Assembly (NCBI RefSeq): GCF_963678635.1
Contig: NC_087064.1
Location: 38,554,706-38,618,705, forward strand
Reading direction: 5' to 3'
DNA: 64,000 nucleotides
Source of the DNA: Symsagittifera roscoffensis
Lineage: Eukaryota > Xenacoelomorpha > Acoela > Convolutidae
The stretch's first letter is position 1; every line of letters starts with the position of its first letter. Positions 10,401-20,340 of this stretch are shown here, piece after piece. The position numbers and the translations under genes were made by a program. The notes under the pieces were generated by a model that was given only the letters and a program-made list of their open reading frames with translations, searched no databases and was not told the origin of the DNA.

Positions 10401-11600
10401 CTCGATGAAGAAGAGCGTTGTGCTTCTGTCCACATTCTTTGCATCGAGATCCAGAACAATCCTCAATTCGATGTCCAGGTCAAAAACAGTTGAAGCACAG
10501 CTGTTTCACTTTGATCAGTTGAGATCTGTGTTTGATTGACAGGTTTTGAAGATGTCTTATCGGTAGATCCGGTGTTTCTTTCCATAACATTCGCATTTGT
10601 CGTTGTCTGTTGTAGCTAGATTTGTCTAAACCGTCTTTGGTGTCATTTTTTTATTTCCTTTCCTATCGAGCTGTTGATTACCAAACGATGTCGATCGCAA
10701 AGATGATGTTTCAAGAGCTTGGTATCTTTTTTCGAGAAATTTCTTAAGCTGGTTGTATCGCTGAGGTTCCCTTCCTGGTGTAGAAGTTTCCCAAGTTTTC
10801 CGTGTTTCAATGGGAAGTCGTTCTGTCAGAAGGTAAACAAAAAAATTATCCTGTTGATCCACTGTTGTCCATGGTTAAGCAAAGCGAGTCGGTGTTCCTC
10901 CGTTGTTTCCGTGATAGCTCGAAGATCTTTAGAATTTCCGGTTGTCAACGAACGCTGCTTGAAGATTTCTTGCAAATGTGATAGCAAAATCAAACGTTTG
11001 TTGTCGTATCAGTTCCCCAGAAAGTCAATGGCGATGTCAAAATTGTCGTCCGTAATCGTTATGGAATTTAGTAGTTTGTCTGCGTCTCCAGTCAGAGAAG
11101 ATTTCAAGTGATGTAGCTTTTGGTTCTTCGTCAGTCTCGTGTTGTCATTCACAGCTTCTTTGAACATATCGAAGAACGATTTCCATTCCATGTTTCCTCC
11201 AGAGAAAACCGGCAAATTTACTTTTGGTAATTTGACATTCACATCTATTGATCGAACGGTACTTGTAGAAACTCCTGTCGGTGTTTTGAGCTTTTGAAGA
11301 AACTGTTGATTTTGATGAACGTACTGTCCATTTTTGTTGTCCAAACTTTCTGCTTCTTGGATCTCATCGTCTAGTGGCTGTTCATCTGTGATCTGTTCCT
11401 GATATTGCTATTGGAGTTTGAGGTGTGGTCCTGTTTCTTGCGGATGCTGATTTCCGGTTGCTCAAGTCTTGCTACTCCAGTTTCATCAAGAGTTCCGCGA
11501 TTTTGAATAGTCGTGTTTGCTTCATTGTAGTATTTGATTACTACGCGTCGATGAGTTGCTCTAGAGCGTTTGAGGTGCTTCACTCGTGGTTTTGCTTTTT
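10401..11600 (-). pseudogene. BEL copy 1 gag (DUF1759 plus zinc knuckles), start lost
   Basis: Gag forms the virus-like particle. From the N-terminus: HLKRSRATHRRVV, then the DUF1759-type capsid block LPKVNLPVFSGGNMEWKSFF (about 11230-11009), YLLTERLPIETRKTWETST and LEKRYQALE (about 10840-10720), then two zinc knuckles (10497-10405; C-F-N-C..H....C and C-K-E-C..KH...LLH). Compared with copy 2, about 38 bp containing the gag start codon are missing near 11573. In-frame TGAs occur at 11009-11011 and inside the first knuckle (10480-10482), both at positions where the family has Arg. There are also frameshifts. Confidence 0.82.
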
Positions 11601-12090
11601 CTATTCGTCAAAGGGGATTGTTGAAAACTTTGTTTGCTGAAGTTTTCATTCTGTGGGGGAACCGAATTGACAAATCTGTGGTGAAATGCCAGATGAAGTA
11701 GTCGGTCGTTGGTGCCCACTGTTTCCAACCAGAGAAGTATTTCAGTGGGAGACACTTCATGCAAAAGGAAAAGGCAAAAAAAAAGTCGGCACGGGGACAG
11801 AAACGAACCCAAAAAACCAAAAAGTTACTAAAAATGATGAAAGCGTAGCGTCGCGCGGAGCCACTGAAGAAAAAACGTGAATTTTTGTTTGTACTTCAGT
11901 AATTTTCAAAAAAAATCTAATACCGATTCTTGGGACAACTTTCGGGTCTACCAGTGTTTAATCCACCTTTCAACTTCTCCGAAATGTCCGCAAAGTTGAA
12001 TGTGGGGGCCTAAGTTGTCCGGATATCTGACCGCCGACTAACTATTATCCTAAAATTTTAATAAAATTCAGTGTAATCCTATCCAATTTA

Positions 12091-12102
12091 GCCGGCGGAC
12101 CA
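12091..12102 (-). other. BEL copy 1 primer-binding site
   Basis: On the minus strand TGGTCCGCCGGC starts 8 bases after the 5' LTR. It begins with TGG, complementary to the CCA end of a tRNA, and the same site follows the LTRs at 18873 and 27441. The tRNA identity cannot be settled by eye. Confidence 0.6.
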
Positions 12103-12110
12103 GTTTATGA

Positions 12111-12336
12111 TGATATATTCCAAGTCTATTCCTAAATCTTAGATTCGTAACCAAATTAAGATAAATTTATAGTTAATCAACATGTAAACTTGAGAAAGTC
12201 AAACTGTTCAGAATTGAGTAAAATGATTTTTCTGTTTTAGTTTTACAAACTTTGTTAAAGTCAATACTTGCACGGTTCCAATTGCCCGCATAGTTACAGT
12301 TTGCCCAGCTACAGTGCCATGTAGAGATAAGTCACA
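12111..12336 (-). repeat. BEL copy 1, 5' LTR (shared with a deleted neighbour)
   Basis: 226-bp LTR (tgatatattcc ... ataagtcaca). On its left is a primer-binding site and gag, as expected of a 5' LTR. On its right lies the 3' end of a BEL internal region with the polypurine tract, as expected of a 3' LTR. It therefore served two elements. Confidence 0.85.
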
Positions 12337-12432
12337 TCATATCCCGGCCTCCTTGAACGGGTTTGAAAAAGCGGCTACAAGAACGCCTTGAGTGATGTCC
12401 TGAATGAAGAGAGTTCTGTATTCAGTTTATGT
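12337..12432 (-). mobile_element. 93-bp remnant of a BEL internal 3' end
   Basis: Nearly identical to 5871-5962, the polypurine tract and last bases of pol in copy 1. It lies between two LTRs and is all that remains of a third element, which was truncated where copy 2's 3' LTR begins. Confidence 0.8.
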
Positions 12433-12658
12433 TGATATATTCCAAGACTATTACTAAATCTTAGTTTCCTAACCAAATTAAAATAAATTTCTAGTTAATC
12501 AACATGTAAACGTGAGAAAGTCAAACTATTTAGATTTGAGTAAAAAGATTTTTCTGTTTTAGTTTCACAAATTTTGTTAAAGCCAATAGTTGCACGGTTA
12601 CAATTGCCGGCATAATTACAATTTGCCCGGCTACAGTGCCTTGTAGAGATAAGTCACA
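12433..12658 (-). repeat. BEL copy 2, 3' LTR
   Basis: 226-bp LTR from tgatatattccaag to aagtcaca. It is the most divergent of the LTRs here (for example ccaagactattacta against ccaagtctattccta). The sequence inside it, cccggcctccttgaacggg, marks the polypurine-tract side. Confidence 0.85.
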
Positions 12659-12747
12659 ACCTTTCCCGGCCTCCTTGAACGGGTTTGAAAAAGCGGCTAC
12701 AAGAACGCCTTGAGTGATGTCCTGTATGAAGAGAGCTATGTATTCAG

Positions 12748-13960
12748 TCAATTTCTGTCGCAATGCAACAGTACAAATCTGTTGACTGGTCAATTGTATA
12801 GTCCTGTTCGGGTTTTGATTTGTGCTACCCGGATGATGTTGTCATTTGCATCAAAGACCCATTAGCCACGTCAAAGGCGGGATGTTGTCCTCTTTGACAA
12901 TAACAATGTCTCCAATGGCGAATTGTCGTGATGGCGATGTCGTCCATTTAGCTTTTTGCTGCATAGAAGTCAAGTGTATTACTTTCCAGCGTTTCCAAAA
13001 ATGTCGAACTATGTTGTCAATGGTTTTGCTTTGTCGACTGAGCGATGTCTTCTTGTCGTACGTACAACTTGGGATTGCTGTCAATGGTCTTCCGATGAGA
13101 AATTTTCCTGGCGTTAAAGCGAGTGCATCATTGACGTCAGTAGATGGCGTAACAAATGGCCTTGAATTGAGGATGGCCTCAATTTGTATGAGAACTGTCA
13201 GGAACGGATGAAGTTGTAGTCGCGTTTTCCCAACTGTTCGGAAGAAATGTCGTTTCAACGATTTCACTGCCGCTTCCCAAAATCTTCCGAAGTGTGGCGC
13301 TTTTGGTGGAATAGTGTACCATGAAACTGAGTTATCATTGGGGAAGGTGCTGAAGATTTCTTTAAACTCTTTTTACAGCGTCTGAGCAATCGTCCCTTGT
13401 GAGAGAGTTTCCATGTGAACTCTTTAGTTGCAAAGCGAATGAAGATGGCCACATATAGTATATTTTCTTGACTGCTGCTGACTTTGACGTAGAAAAGTCC
13501 TGTGCTGCGGACAGTAAAAGACTCTACCACTCTTTCGAGCGGCAAATCTCCCATTTCCGGTTGAAGAAGTCTTGCATTCGGTCGAATGCAAGGCTCGCGT
13601 TTATGAATTGCTTGTTTGGCCAACGCGAAGACTCATGGTATCCATACTGTTTTTCGAAGGGTGTAGAGTGTCATCGGAGGACCGCTATGAAGCGATATTT
13701 CAAGCGCTTCCCTAATGAGCAATTTGTTAATTGGTGATTTCCTTGGAATGACCATCGGAAACTTTTTGTTGATGTCATTTGGTGAATTGGCGAGGCGTCC
13801 TCCAGCACGAATTTTGTTGCTCTTATTGTCGAAGAAGGGTGAAAGGCTCAGAAGGTTGATGCTCCTTGGAATACGTTTCCCTTTCCTGATAAGTTGAAAC
13901 TCAGCTAGATGATGCTGCTGAACCAAGCTGTACAGAGTCGTGCGAGCTTACTTAACTTCC
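12748..13960 (-). pseudogene. BEL copy 2 integrase, broken
   Basis: Counterpart of the integrase of copy 1 and slightly better preserved. The C-terminal frame (13267-12851) runs through ILNSRPF, LTPGKFLIGRPLTAIP and continues into FAIGDIVIVKEDNIPPLTW, the BEL chromatin-binding/C-terminal signature that copy 1 loses to a TAG. The N-terminal zinc-binding and GGRL region is at 13926-13633, and the core start MGDLPLERV with ATKEFTWKL lies at 13623-13264. The expected first catalytic Asp is again not seen (VRSTGLFYVKV). An in-frame TGA at 12790-12792 and the terminal TGA at 12748 match copy 1. Confidence 0.8.
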
Positions 13961-15047
13961 ACGGCTGAAAGTTTTTCAGCTTTAGGCAATTGATGCAGTT
14001 CCTCTGAATTGTCGTCGTTCCCCTGATTGAACTTCACTAAGTTCCCATTGTCGTGAGCCGTCAGTTGTGTTGTCGTTATTTATGCTCCCTGAGATTCTGA
14101 TCGATGGAATTGTTGCCTTCGCGCGATTAGCGATTGCTGCGAAATCTGCAGTCTAGCTTCCCCAAATCATCTGCAATCCAATCCCGTTCCTTTACCTCAA
14201 ATTTTCCTACGTGCAATTTCACCAGAATGACAATCAGTGGCACTAACAGAATTCGTGTTTGCATCGAAATCAGTACCCACACTTGTTCCATCATCTGGTC
14301 TTGTCCCTGTTCCTTTACTTTAGCATCCAGTACTAATGCGTTATCCCTATTCATAGCTTTACCTTTACGAATACCACCAATTTTGCAAAGACCTGCCGTT
14401 GAACCATTAACTTCCGGGTTTCCTTATGTTTTTTCATTGGGTTTTTTCGATTACTCATAATACCAAAACCTACTCCTGTACTAAAACCTGTTTTTGAACC
14501 ATAACCTTACCGGTCGTCATTTCGCTTTTTTCTCCAGGTACCTAACTTCTCAATACCATCCCGGTAACTAACCGTCTGCAATCTTACGTTTTGTACCATT
14601 ATCAAACCTGGTATCAATATCGTTTTTTCCATGAGTTTTTCCGATTATTCTCAGTACCAAAACCTACCCCTGTACCAACACCTGTTTTTGGATCATATCT
14701 TTCCCGGGCATTGTCGCTTTCTTCTGTCCCCAAACCGAACCTTCTGCAAAAACCATCCCGAGTATGAATACCTCATGTAGCAGTTGTTGCGTATGCTACG
14801 TTTTGAACTGCAGCTTGAAAGTCCAGTTTGGGATGAGTTCTGCAGTTTTTAACAAATCTCATGACGTAGCCTAAGATATTTACCCGGTCAACAGATCTAA
14901 GACTCTGTTCTCTTTTTCCACTGTCACCATTGTAACAGATCCGCTGTCTTCAATTGTACTGGTTTCTTGTTGTGTCGTCTCCGCTGAGATTGATTCTGCA
15001 CTCGGCCAGTTGTCTGATGACTGTGAGAGCCTTAATGGTCCATTCCA
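13961..15047 (-). pseudogene. BEL copy 2 RH-IN linker
   Basis: Same organisation as in copy 1, with the extra Gly-rich repeat-like stretch (about 14090-14770) and stops. A deletion of about 21 bp near 14880 relative to copy 1 removes part of the conserved FSRLSKIV segment. Confidence 0.6.
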
Positions 15048-16760
15048 TCAAAGTTCATGATATGCTAGAGCTGATGTAGAAATTCCCCGAGAAGCACAAT
15101 CAACTAGATTGTCTTTCGTCGGCACAAATTTCCATTTCTCGGCTGGTAGATTTTCCTGAATTTTTGCTACTCGATTAGCAACGAAAGTCTTCCACTTGCG
15201 AGGAAATTCTCGTAAATGCGCAATTGTAACTTGAGAGTTGTTCCACGCGAAAACAGTTGGTATGATAAAACGCTTGTCCCTGATGGCGACTAGAGTTTCT
15301 TCCACAAGTTTCGATGCAAGAAGTGATGCACAAAATTACATGAGTGGAACACAAATGCATTTAATAGGCGCAACTCGTGTTTTTGCGGTCAATATTTTGA
15401 CGTGTGTGGTACCTTCGCTGGTTTGTTGTCTCATATACACGACAGCTTCATTTGCTGTAGTTGCTGCGTCACAGAAAACATGAAGTTGAAGGTCTTTGAT
15501 TGTCTGCGCTAGAAGAACTCGGCGAGACAACTTGATGTCTTCCAGTTCCGTAAGCTGCTGTCGAAGGCGTCCATAGTGTTCCTGTAATTTGACCAATATC
15601 GTTTGATCCAACGAGATCTTGTCCATCCACATGAGTTGTATCAATGATTTCAGTTGAATCGTCGTAGGCGAAAGCCATCCAAGGGGGGTTAAAGTGTCTC
15701 GTGACTTCTAAGAGTGTTTGTCTTTTGGTCACGGGATCTGTTCGCTTAATTTAACTGCAAAACTAAAATGATCTGGCTCGGGGTTCCATTTGATTAAAAG
15801 TGTTTTGATGACATACTCGTCACTTTTGATTATCAGTTCGTCTGCTGCTTCTCGATAGTGCAATGGGAGTCGTTCTACTAGCTTCGTGTCGTTTGATGTC
15901 CATTTGCGAATTTCAAATCCAGCTTTACCGGGTGTATTAAGGAATCCATGCTGTAGTTGAATTGCTGATTCAGTATCTGAAGATCCTGGGAAAAGGTCGT
16001 CTACGTACATGTCGTTGAGTGTTGCTATCGTAAATGAGTCGTCATCACTTTCTTCAGCAAGCACTTGAAGAGGTCGTATCGAATGAAAAGGCTGAAGAAG
16101 CAATTCCATACGTAACTCTGGTCATTCGGTAGTGCCTAACCTCTGTCGAGTTTTGATGTTTAAAAAAGATTCGATGATGGTCTCTATCTTCTTCTTCCAA
16201 CTCCACGTGGCGGTATATTTTCGCAATGTCGGCTGAAATTGCAACCTGATGCATCCGGAAGCGAATCAGAATGCTAAAGAGGTCTTTTTGAACTGTAGGG
16301 TCAACCATCAGTTTGTCGTTGAGTGATATTCTAGATGCTGTGTTTGCTGATGCGTTAAAAACTACTCGAAGTTTTGTTGTCCTGCTTGAATCCTTGAAAA
16401 CGCAATGGTGTGGCTTGTAGAAACAGTTATAGTGCGGTCGCACCAACTCGCTATCTGGAACCTCCTCTATATGGCCAAGGTTATTAAACTCGTTGATGAA
16501 GTTATTGTACTTCTTGTAGAGCTCAGGGTTCCCTTCCAAACGAAAGAGTAAACTAAGTAGTCGTCTGCGAGCCTACTGTAGTGAGTCTTCAAGTAGTCCA
16601 ACTGCTTCTTTGTTTGGCAGTTTTAACAGAAATTGTCCATCTGGCCTGCGTTTAGTTATTGCTTTGAAGTGTTCCTCACAATTAAGCTTCTCTGGTGTCC
16701 ACAGTTTTTTTTCTAGAACTTTCTGGAGGATTCTTTCTTGTAGTGTGCTGATCCAATGAT
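15048..16760 (-). pseudogene. BEL copy 2 RT and RNase H region
   Basis: RT palm frame 16539-16054 (ISADIAKIYRHVEL) and YVDD frame 16109-15729, followed by RNase H-like blocks (LHVFCDAATTANEAVV in 15644-15336 and FVPTKDNLVDCASRG in 15305-15048). The same frameshifts as in copy 1 separate the frames, so they predate the copying of one from the other or were homogenised afterwards. All visible catalytic Asp residues are retained. Confidence 0.85.
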
Positions 16761-18364
16761 CATGTCAATTTCCTGTGGATCGTTGAATCCGGGATCGGCC
16801 CATTGTAATTCCTTCACTGTTGTCCATTTGTCGATGTTGATTCGCCTCGAAGGCAAATGATTGGTTAGCTTTTGAAGAATGGATGCTGTTATTGAGATTG
16901 GTGCATTGTCTGAGGGCCCGATGAGTAGATGAACTTGTCCCTTGTTTTCGCAAACTTCATTTCCTGCAACTCCGCAAATCCTGTATACGCTGAACAGCTG
17001 CTTCTGCTGTCAGGTTGTTCTGTGATGCTGAATCCAGTACTCCTCGAACATCAAAAGTTTCTCCATTGATCTCGAGTAGAATGATCGCAATTTGTAGAAA
17101 AACTTCATCCTGAGATTTTTCATGAGTTGCTGAAGTCTGCTGTAGTCCAGTGTCTGGTTGTTTCTGCTCTCGATGAAGAAGAGCGTTGTGCTTCTGTCCA
17201 CATTCTTTGCATCGAGATCCAGAACAATCCTCAATTCGATGTCCAGGTCAAAAACAGTTGAAGCACAGCTGTTTCACTTTGATCAGTTGAGATCTGTGTT
17301 TGATTGACAGGTTTTAAAGCTGTCTTATCGGTAGATCCGGTGTTTCTTTCCATAACATTCGCATTTGTCGTTGTCTGCTGTAGCTAGATTTGTCTAAACC
17401 GTCTTTGGTGTCATTTTTTTATTTCCTTTCCTATCGAGCTGTTGATTACCAAACGATGTCGATCGCAAAGATGATGTTTCAAGAGCTTGGTATCTTTTTT
17501 CGAGAAATTTCTTAAGCTGGTTGTATCGCTGAGGTTCTTTTCCTGGTGTAGAAGTTTCCCAAGTTTTCCGTGTTTCAATGGGAAGTCGTTCTGTCAGAAG
17601 GTAAACAAAAAAATTATCCTGTTGATCCACTGTTGTCCATGGTTAAGCAAAGCGAGTCGGTGTTCCTCCGTTGTTTCCGTGATAGCTCGAAGATCTTTAG
17701 AGTTTCCGGTTGTCAACGAACGCTGCTTGAAGATTTCTTGCAAATGTGATAGCAAAATCAAACGTTTGTTGTCGTATCAGTTCCCCAGAAAGTCAATGGC
17801 GATGTCAAAATTGTCGTCCGTAATCGTTATGGAATTTAGTAGTTTGTCTGCGTCTCCAGTCAGAGAAGATTTCAAGTGATGTAGCTTTTGGTTCTTCGTC
17901 AGTCTCGTGTTGTCATTCACAGCTTCTTTGAACATATCGAAGAACGATTTCCATTCCATGTTTCCTCCAGAGAAAACCGGCAAATTTACTTTTGGTAATT
18001 TGACATTCACATCTATTGATCGAACGGTATTTGTAGAAACTCCTGTCGGTGTTTTGAGCTTTTGAAGAAACTGTTGATTTTGATGAACGTACTGTCCATT
18101 TTTGTCGTCCAAACTTTCTGCTTCTTGGATCTCATCGTCTAGTGGCTGTTCATCTGTGATCTGTTCCTGTATATTGCTATTGGAGTTTGAGGTGTGGTCC
18201 TGTTTCTTGCGGATGCTGATTTCCGGTTGCTCAAGTCTTGCTACTCCAGTTTCATCAAGAGTTCCGCGATTTTGAATAGTCGTGTTTGCTTCATTGTAGT
18301 ATTTGATTACTACGCGTCGATGAGTTGCTCTAGAGCGTTTGAGGTGCTCCAAATTTTCGGTCAT
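16761..18364 (-). pseudogene. BEL copy 2 gag and protease
   Basis: The gag start is visible here: ATG at 18364 (MTENLEHLKRSRATHRRVV), and the first 195 codons are open through the DUF1759 capsid block to a TGA at 17777-17779, where the family has Arg. After it come the YLLTERLPIETRKTWET block (17630-17394), zinc knuckles (about 17265-17170, with an in-frame TGA at 17248-17250), and the protease DSAS motif and IIGSAHYE end. Gag would assemble particles and the protease mature them. The TGA positions are the same as in copy 1. Confidence 0.82.
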
Positions 18365-18872
18365 GTCACTGTGAGTGTCGATGTTTCACTCGTGGTTTTG
18401 CTTTTTCTATTCCTCAAAGGGGATTGTTGACAAATCTGTGGTGAAATGTCAGATGAAGTAGTCTGTCGTTGGTGCCCACTGTTTCCAACCAGAGAAGTAT
18501 TTCAGTGGGAGATACTTCATGCAAAAGGAAAAGGCAAAAACAAAAGTCGGCACGGGGACAGAAACGAACCCAAAGAACCAAAAAGTTACTAAAAAATGAA
18601 GAAAGCGTAGCGTCGCGCGGAGCCACTGAAGAAAAAACGTGAATTTTTTGTTGTTATTCAGTAATTTTCAAAAAAAATCTAATACCGATTCTTGGGACAA
18701 CTTTCGGGTCTACCAGTGGTTAATCCACCTTTCAACTTCTCCGAAATGTCATTAAAGTTGAATGTGGGGGCCTAAGTTGTCCGGATACCTGACCGCCGAC
18801 TAACTATTATCCTAAAATTTTAATGAAATTCAGTGTAACCCTATCCAATTTAGCCGGCGGACCAGTTTATGA

Positions 18873-19098
18873 TGATATATTCCAAGTCTATTCCTAAATC
18901 TTAGATTCCTAACCAAATTAAGATAAATTTATAGTTAATCAACATGTAAACTTGAGAAAGTCAAACTGTTCAGAATTGAGTAAAATGATTTTTCTGTTTT
19001 AGTTTTACACACTTTGTTAAAGTCAATGTTTGCACGGTTCCAATTGCCCGCATAGTTACAGTTTGCCCGGCTCTAGTGCCTTGTAGAGATAAGTCACA
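18873..19098 (-). repeat. BEL copy 2, 5' LTR
   Basis: 226-bp LTR adjoining the primer-binding site (gccggcggacca, 18853-18864). Its outer flank (gcatcaaattaaac) is also the outer flank of the LTR at 27441-27666, showing that both are one insertion that was duplicated. Confidence 0.85.
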
Positions 19099-19851
19099 AC
19101 GGCATCAAATTAAACTTTTTCAGTTGTTAGTTCGTTAGAGCCCTTTTTCCTAATCCACTCCTGAAACTTTCTCTCTAATTATACGGCAAGTCTTGAGCGC
19201 GCAGAGAGTTACTATGTCACAATAATTAGGCAAATAAAAAAATAAGATAATTCATCATTAACTGGCTTCAAAAATCAGTTTAACCACGCGAGATTTGATT
19301 AGTCACGGATTGTCCAGACAGTACCAGAGGACTCTTCTACAGTTTTGCTAAAATCACATTGAACATTAGAATCAATCGTTTGATCCTTTTTCAAAACTTC
19401 GACCTTTAAAAACGAGCTTGGTGTCGTAATGACAGTTTTCTGAGATTTTTTAGCAGTAAAGTTTGCAATCAGGAATTGAGACTCAAATATTTACTTTGAA
19501 ATGGAGTTGAATTGCTCATCAAAAACTAAAATTACCAGTTGACAGTTTATTGAATTAGAACGCCATATATTTATCGCCGTTTTGATTAATTTGAACGCAA
19601 ATTTTTTTTTCATAACTTACAATTTCGCCGCAACGAAAGCTCAGCATAAATTTATACGAAATTCACACTTTTTTCTTTGTATTCTAGATACTCCTATGGT
19701 TTTAAATTAACCCAAACATTAATTCTGAATCTACTTCGAAGTTTTTTTCTTCGGGATTTGTCAAATTTATCAGAGAAAAACTGATTAATTGTTACATATA
19801 AATTCAAAAAAAAATAAATGGATATTAAAATGTTTGGTTTTAAGTTGAGCA

Positions 19852-20340
19852 GTAGATGTTGGAGCTAACATGGGAGGGTGCATGGCTGACCCTATGTACC
19901 TTATTGATTCGATCTTGCTATGTACTAAAAAAAGTAAAAAGCCTACTATGTATTCAGAAAGGTAATAGAATTCGTAAGGTTTCATTGTTTGTGTGATGGT
20001 GAGAGAACGGTAAGAAAAATGGTATTTGGTGCGGAAAGGTCTAAATTTTTGCAAAAATTTCGGCGCGCGTTATGTAATTGGTAAGTAACAATGGTTTATT
20101 AGGTTTAGATTGTGGAATGAAGTCATAATTACTTTTTGCTTCATTATAAATCAAGGGTAACAGTTACAAAAATTGAGAGTTTTTATCAAAAAAAATTAAA
20201 AATTTTCCTAAAAAACTTCAAAAAAGATTTGGTATAGTTCGACCTATTAAATATTTATTAGATGATTCTAAATTTCAAGCAGTGCTCTATCTACCTAAAA
20301 CTATGCTGAAATCTAATTGAAACTCAGCTGAAACTTCCGA
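19852..20340 (-). repeat. Dispersed repeat R, inverted copy 1
   Basis: About 490 bp that is the reverse complement of the R repeat found five or more times at 41.6-51.5 kb. Matching blocks include gtagatgttggagct, ggcgcgcgtta, gatttggta and gtgctctatctacct. It begins sharply at the gtagatgttgg edge, which is also the edge of R in the direct copies. Confidence 0.7.

Larger units (their letters stand above)
5666..12336 (-). mobile_element. BEL/Pao LTR retrotransposon, copy 1, inactive
   Basis: Minus-strand element: 5' LTR (12336-12111), primer-binding site, gag with DUF1759 and zinc knuckles, DUF1758-type protease, RT with YVDD, RNase H-like region, linker, integrase, and 3' LTR (5870-5666). 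This domain order (protease-RT-RH-IN) and the gag type define BEL/Pao. It carries stops and frameshifts throughout. It lies in tandem with a near-identical copy about 6.77 kb to the right. The flanking 5-bp sequences do not match each other, which argues against a simple insertion. Confidence 0.92.
12433..19098 (-). mobile_element. BEL/Pao LTR retrotransposon, copy 2, inactive
   Basis: Full-length copy of the same BEL family with LTRs at 12433-12658 (3') and 18873-19098 (5'). It runs parallel to copy 1 at a constant offset of about 6.77 kb with only scattered differences, such as Trp in place of copy 1's TAG near the end of integrase, a deletion of about 21 bp near 14880, and a deletion of about 46 bp near 18430. 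The 3' and 5' LTRs differ at many positions, suggesting age or recombination. Its right quarter (from 17444) belongs to the 8.52-kb segmental duplication. Confidence 0.92.

Noticed and set aside
10242-10466. Minus-strand frames at 10242-10466 and 9997-10185 in the BEL protease region
   Set aside because: Out of phase with the zinc-knuckle and protease motifs, which lie in other minus-strand frames. Treated as shadows.
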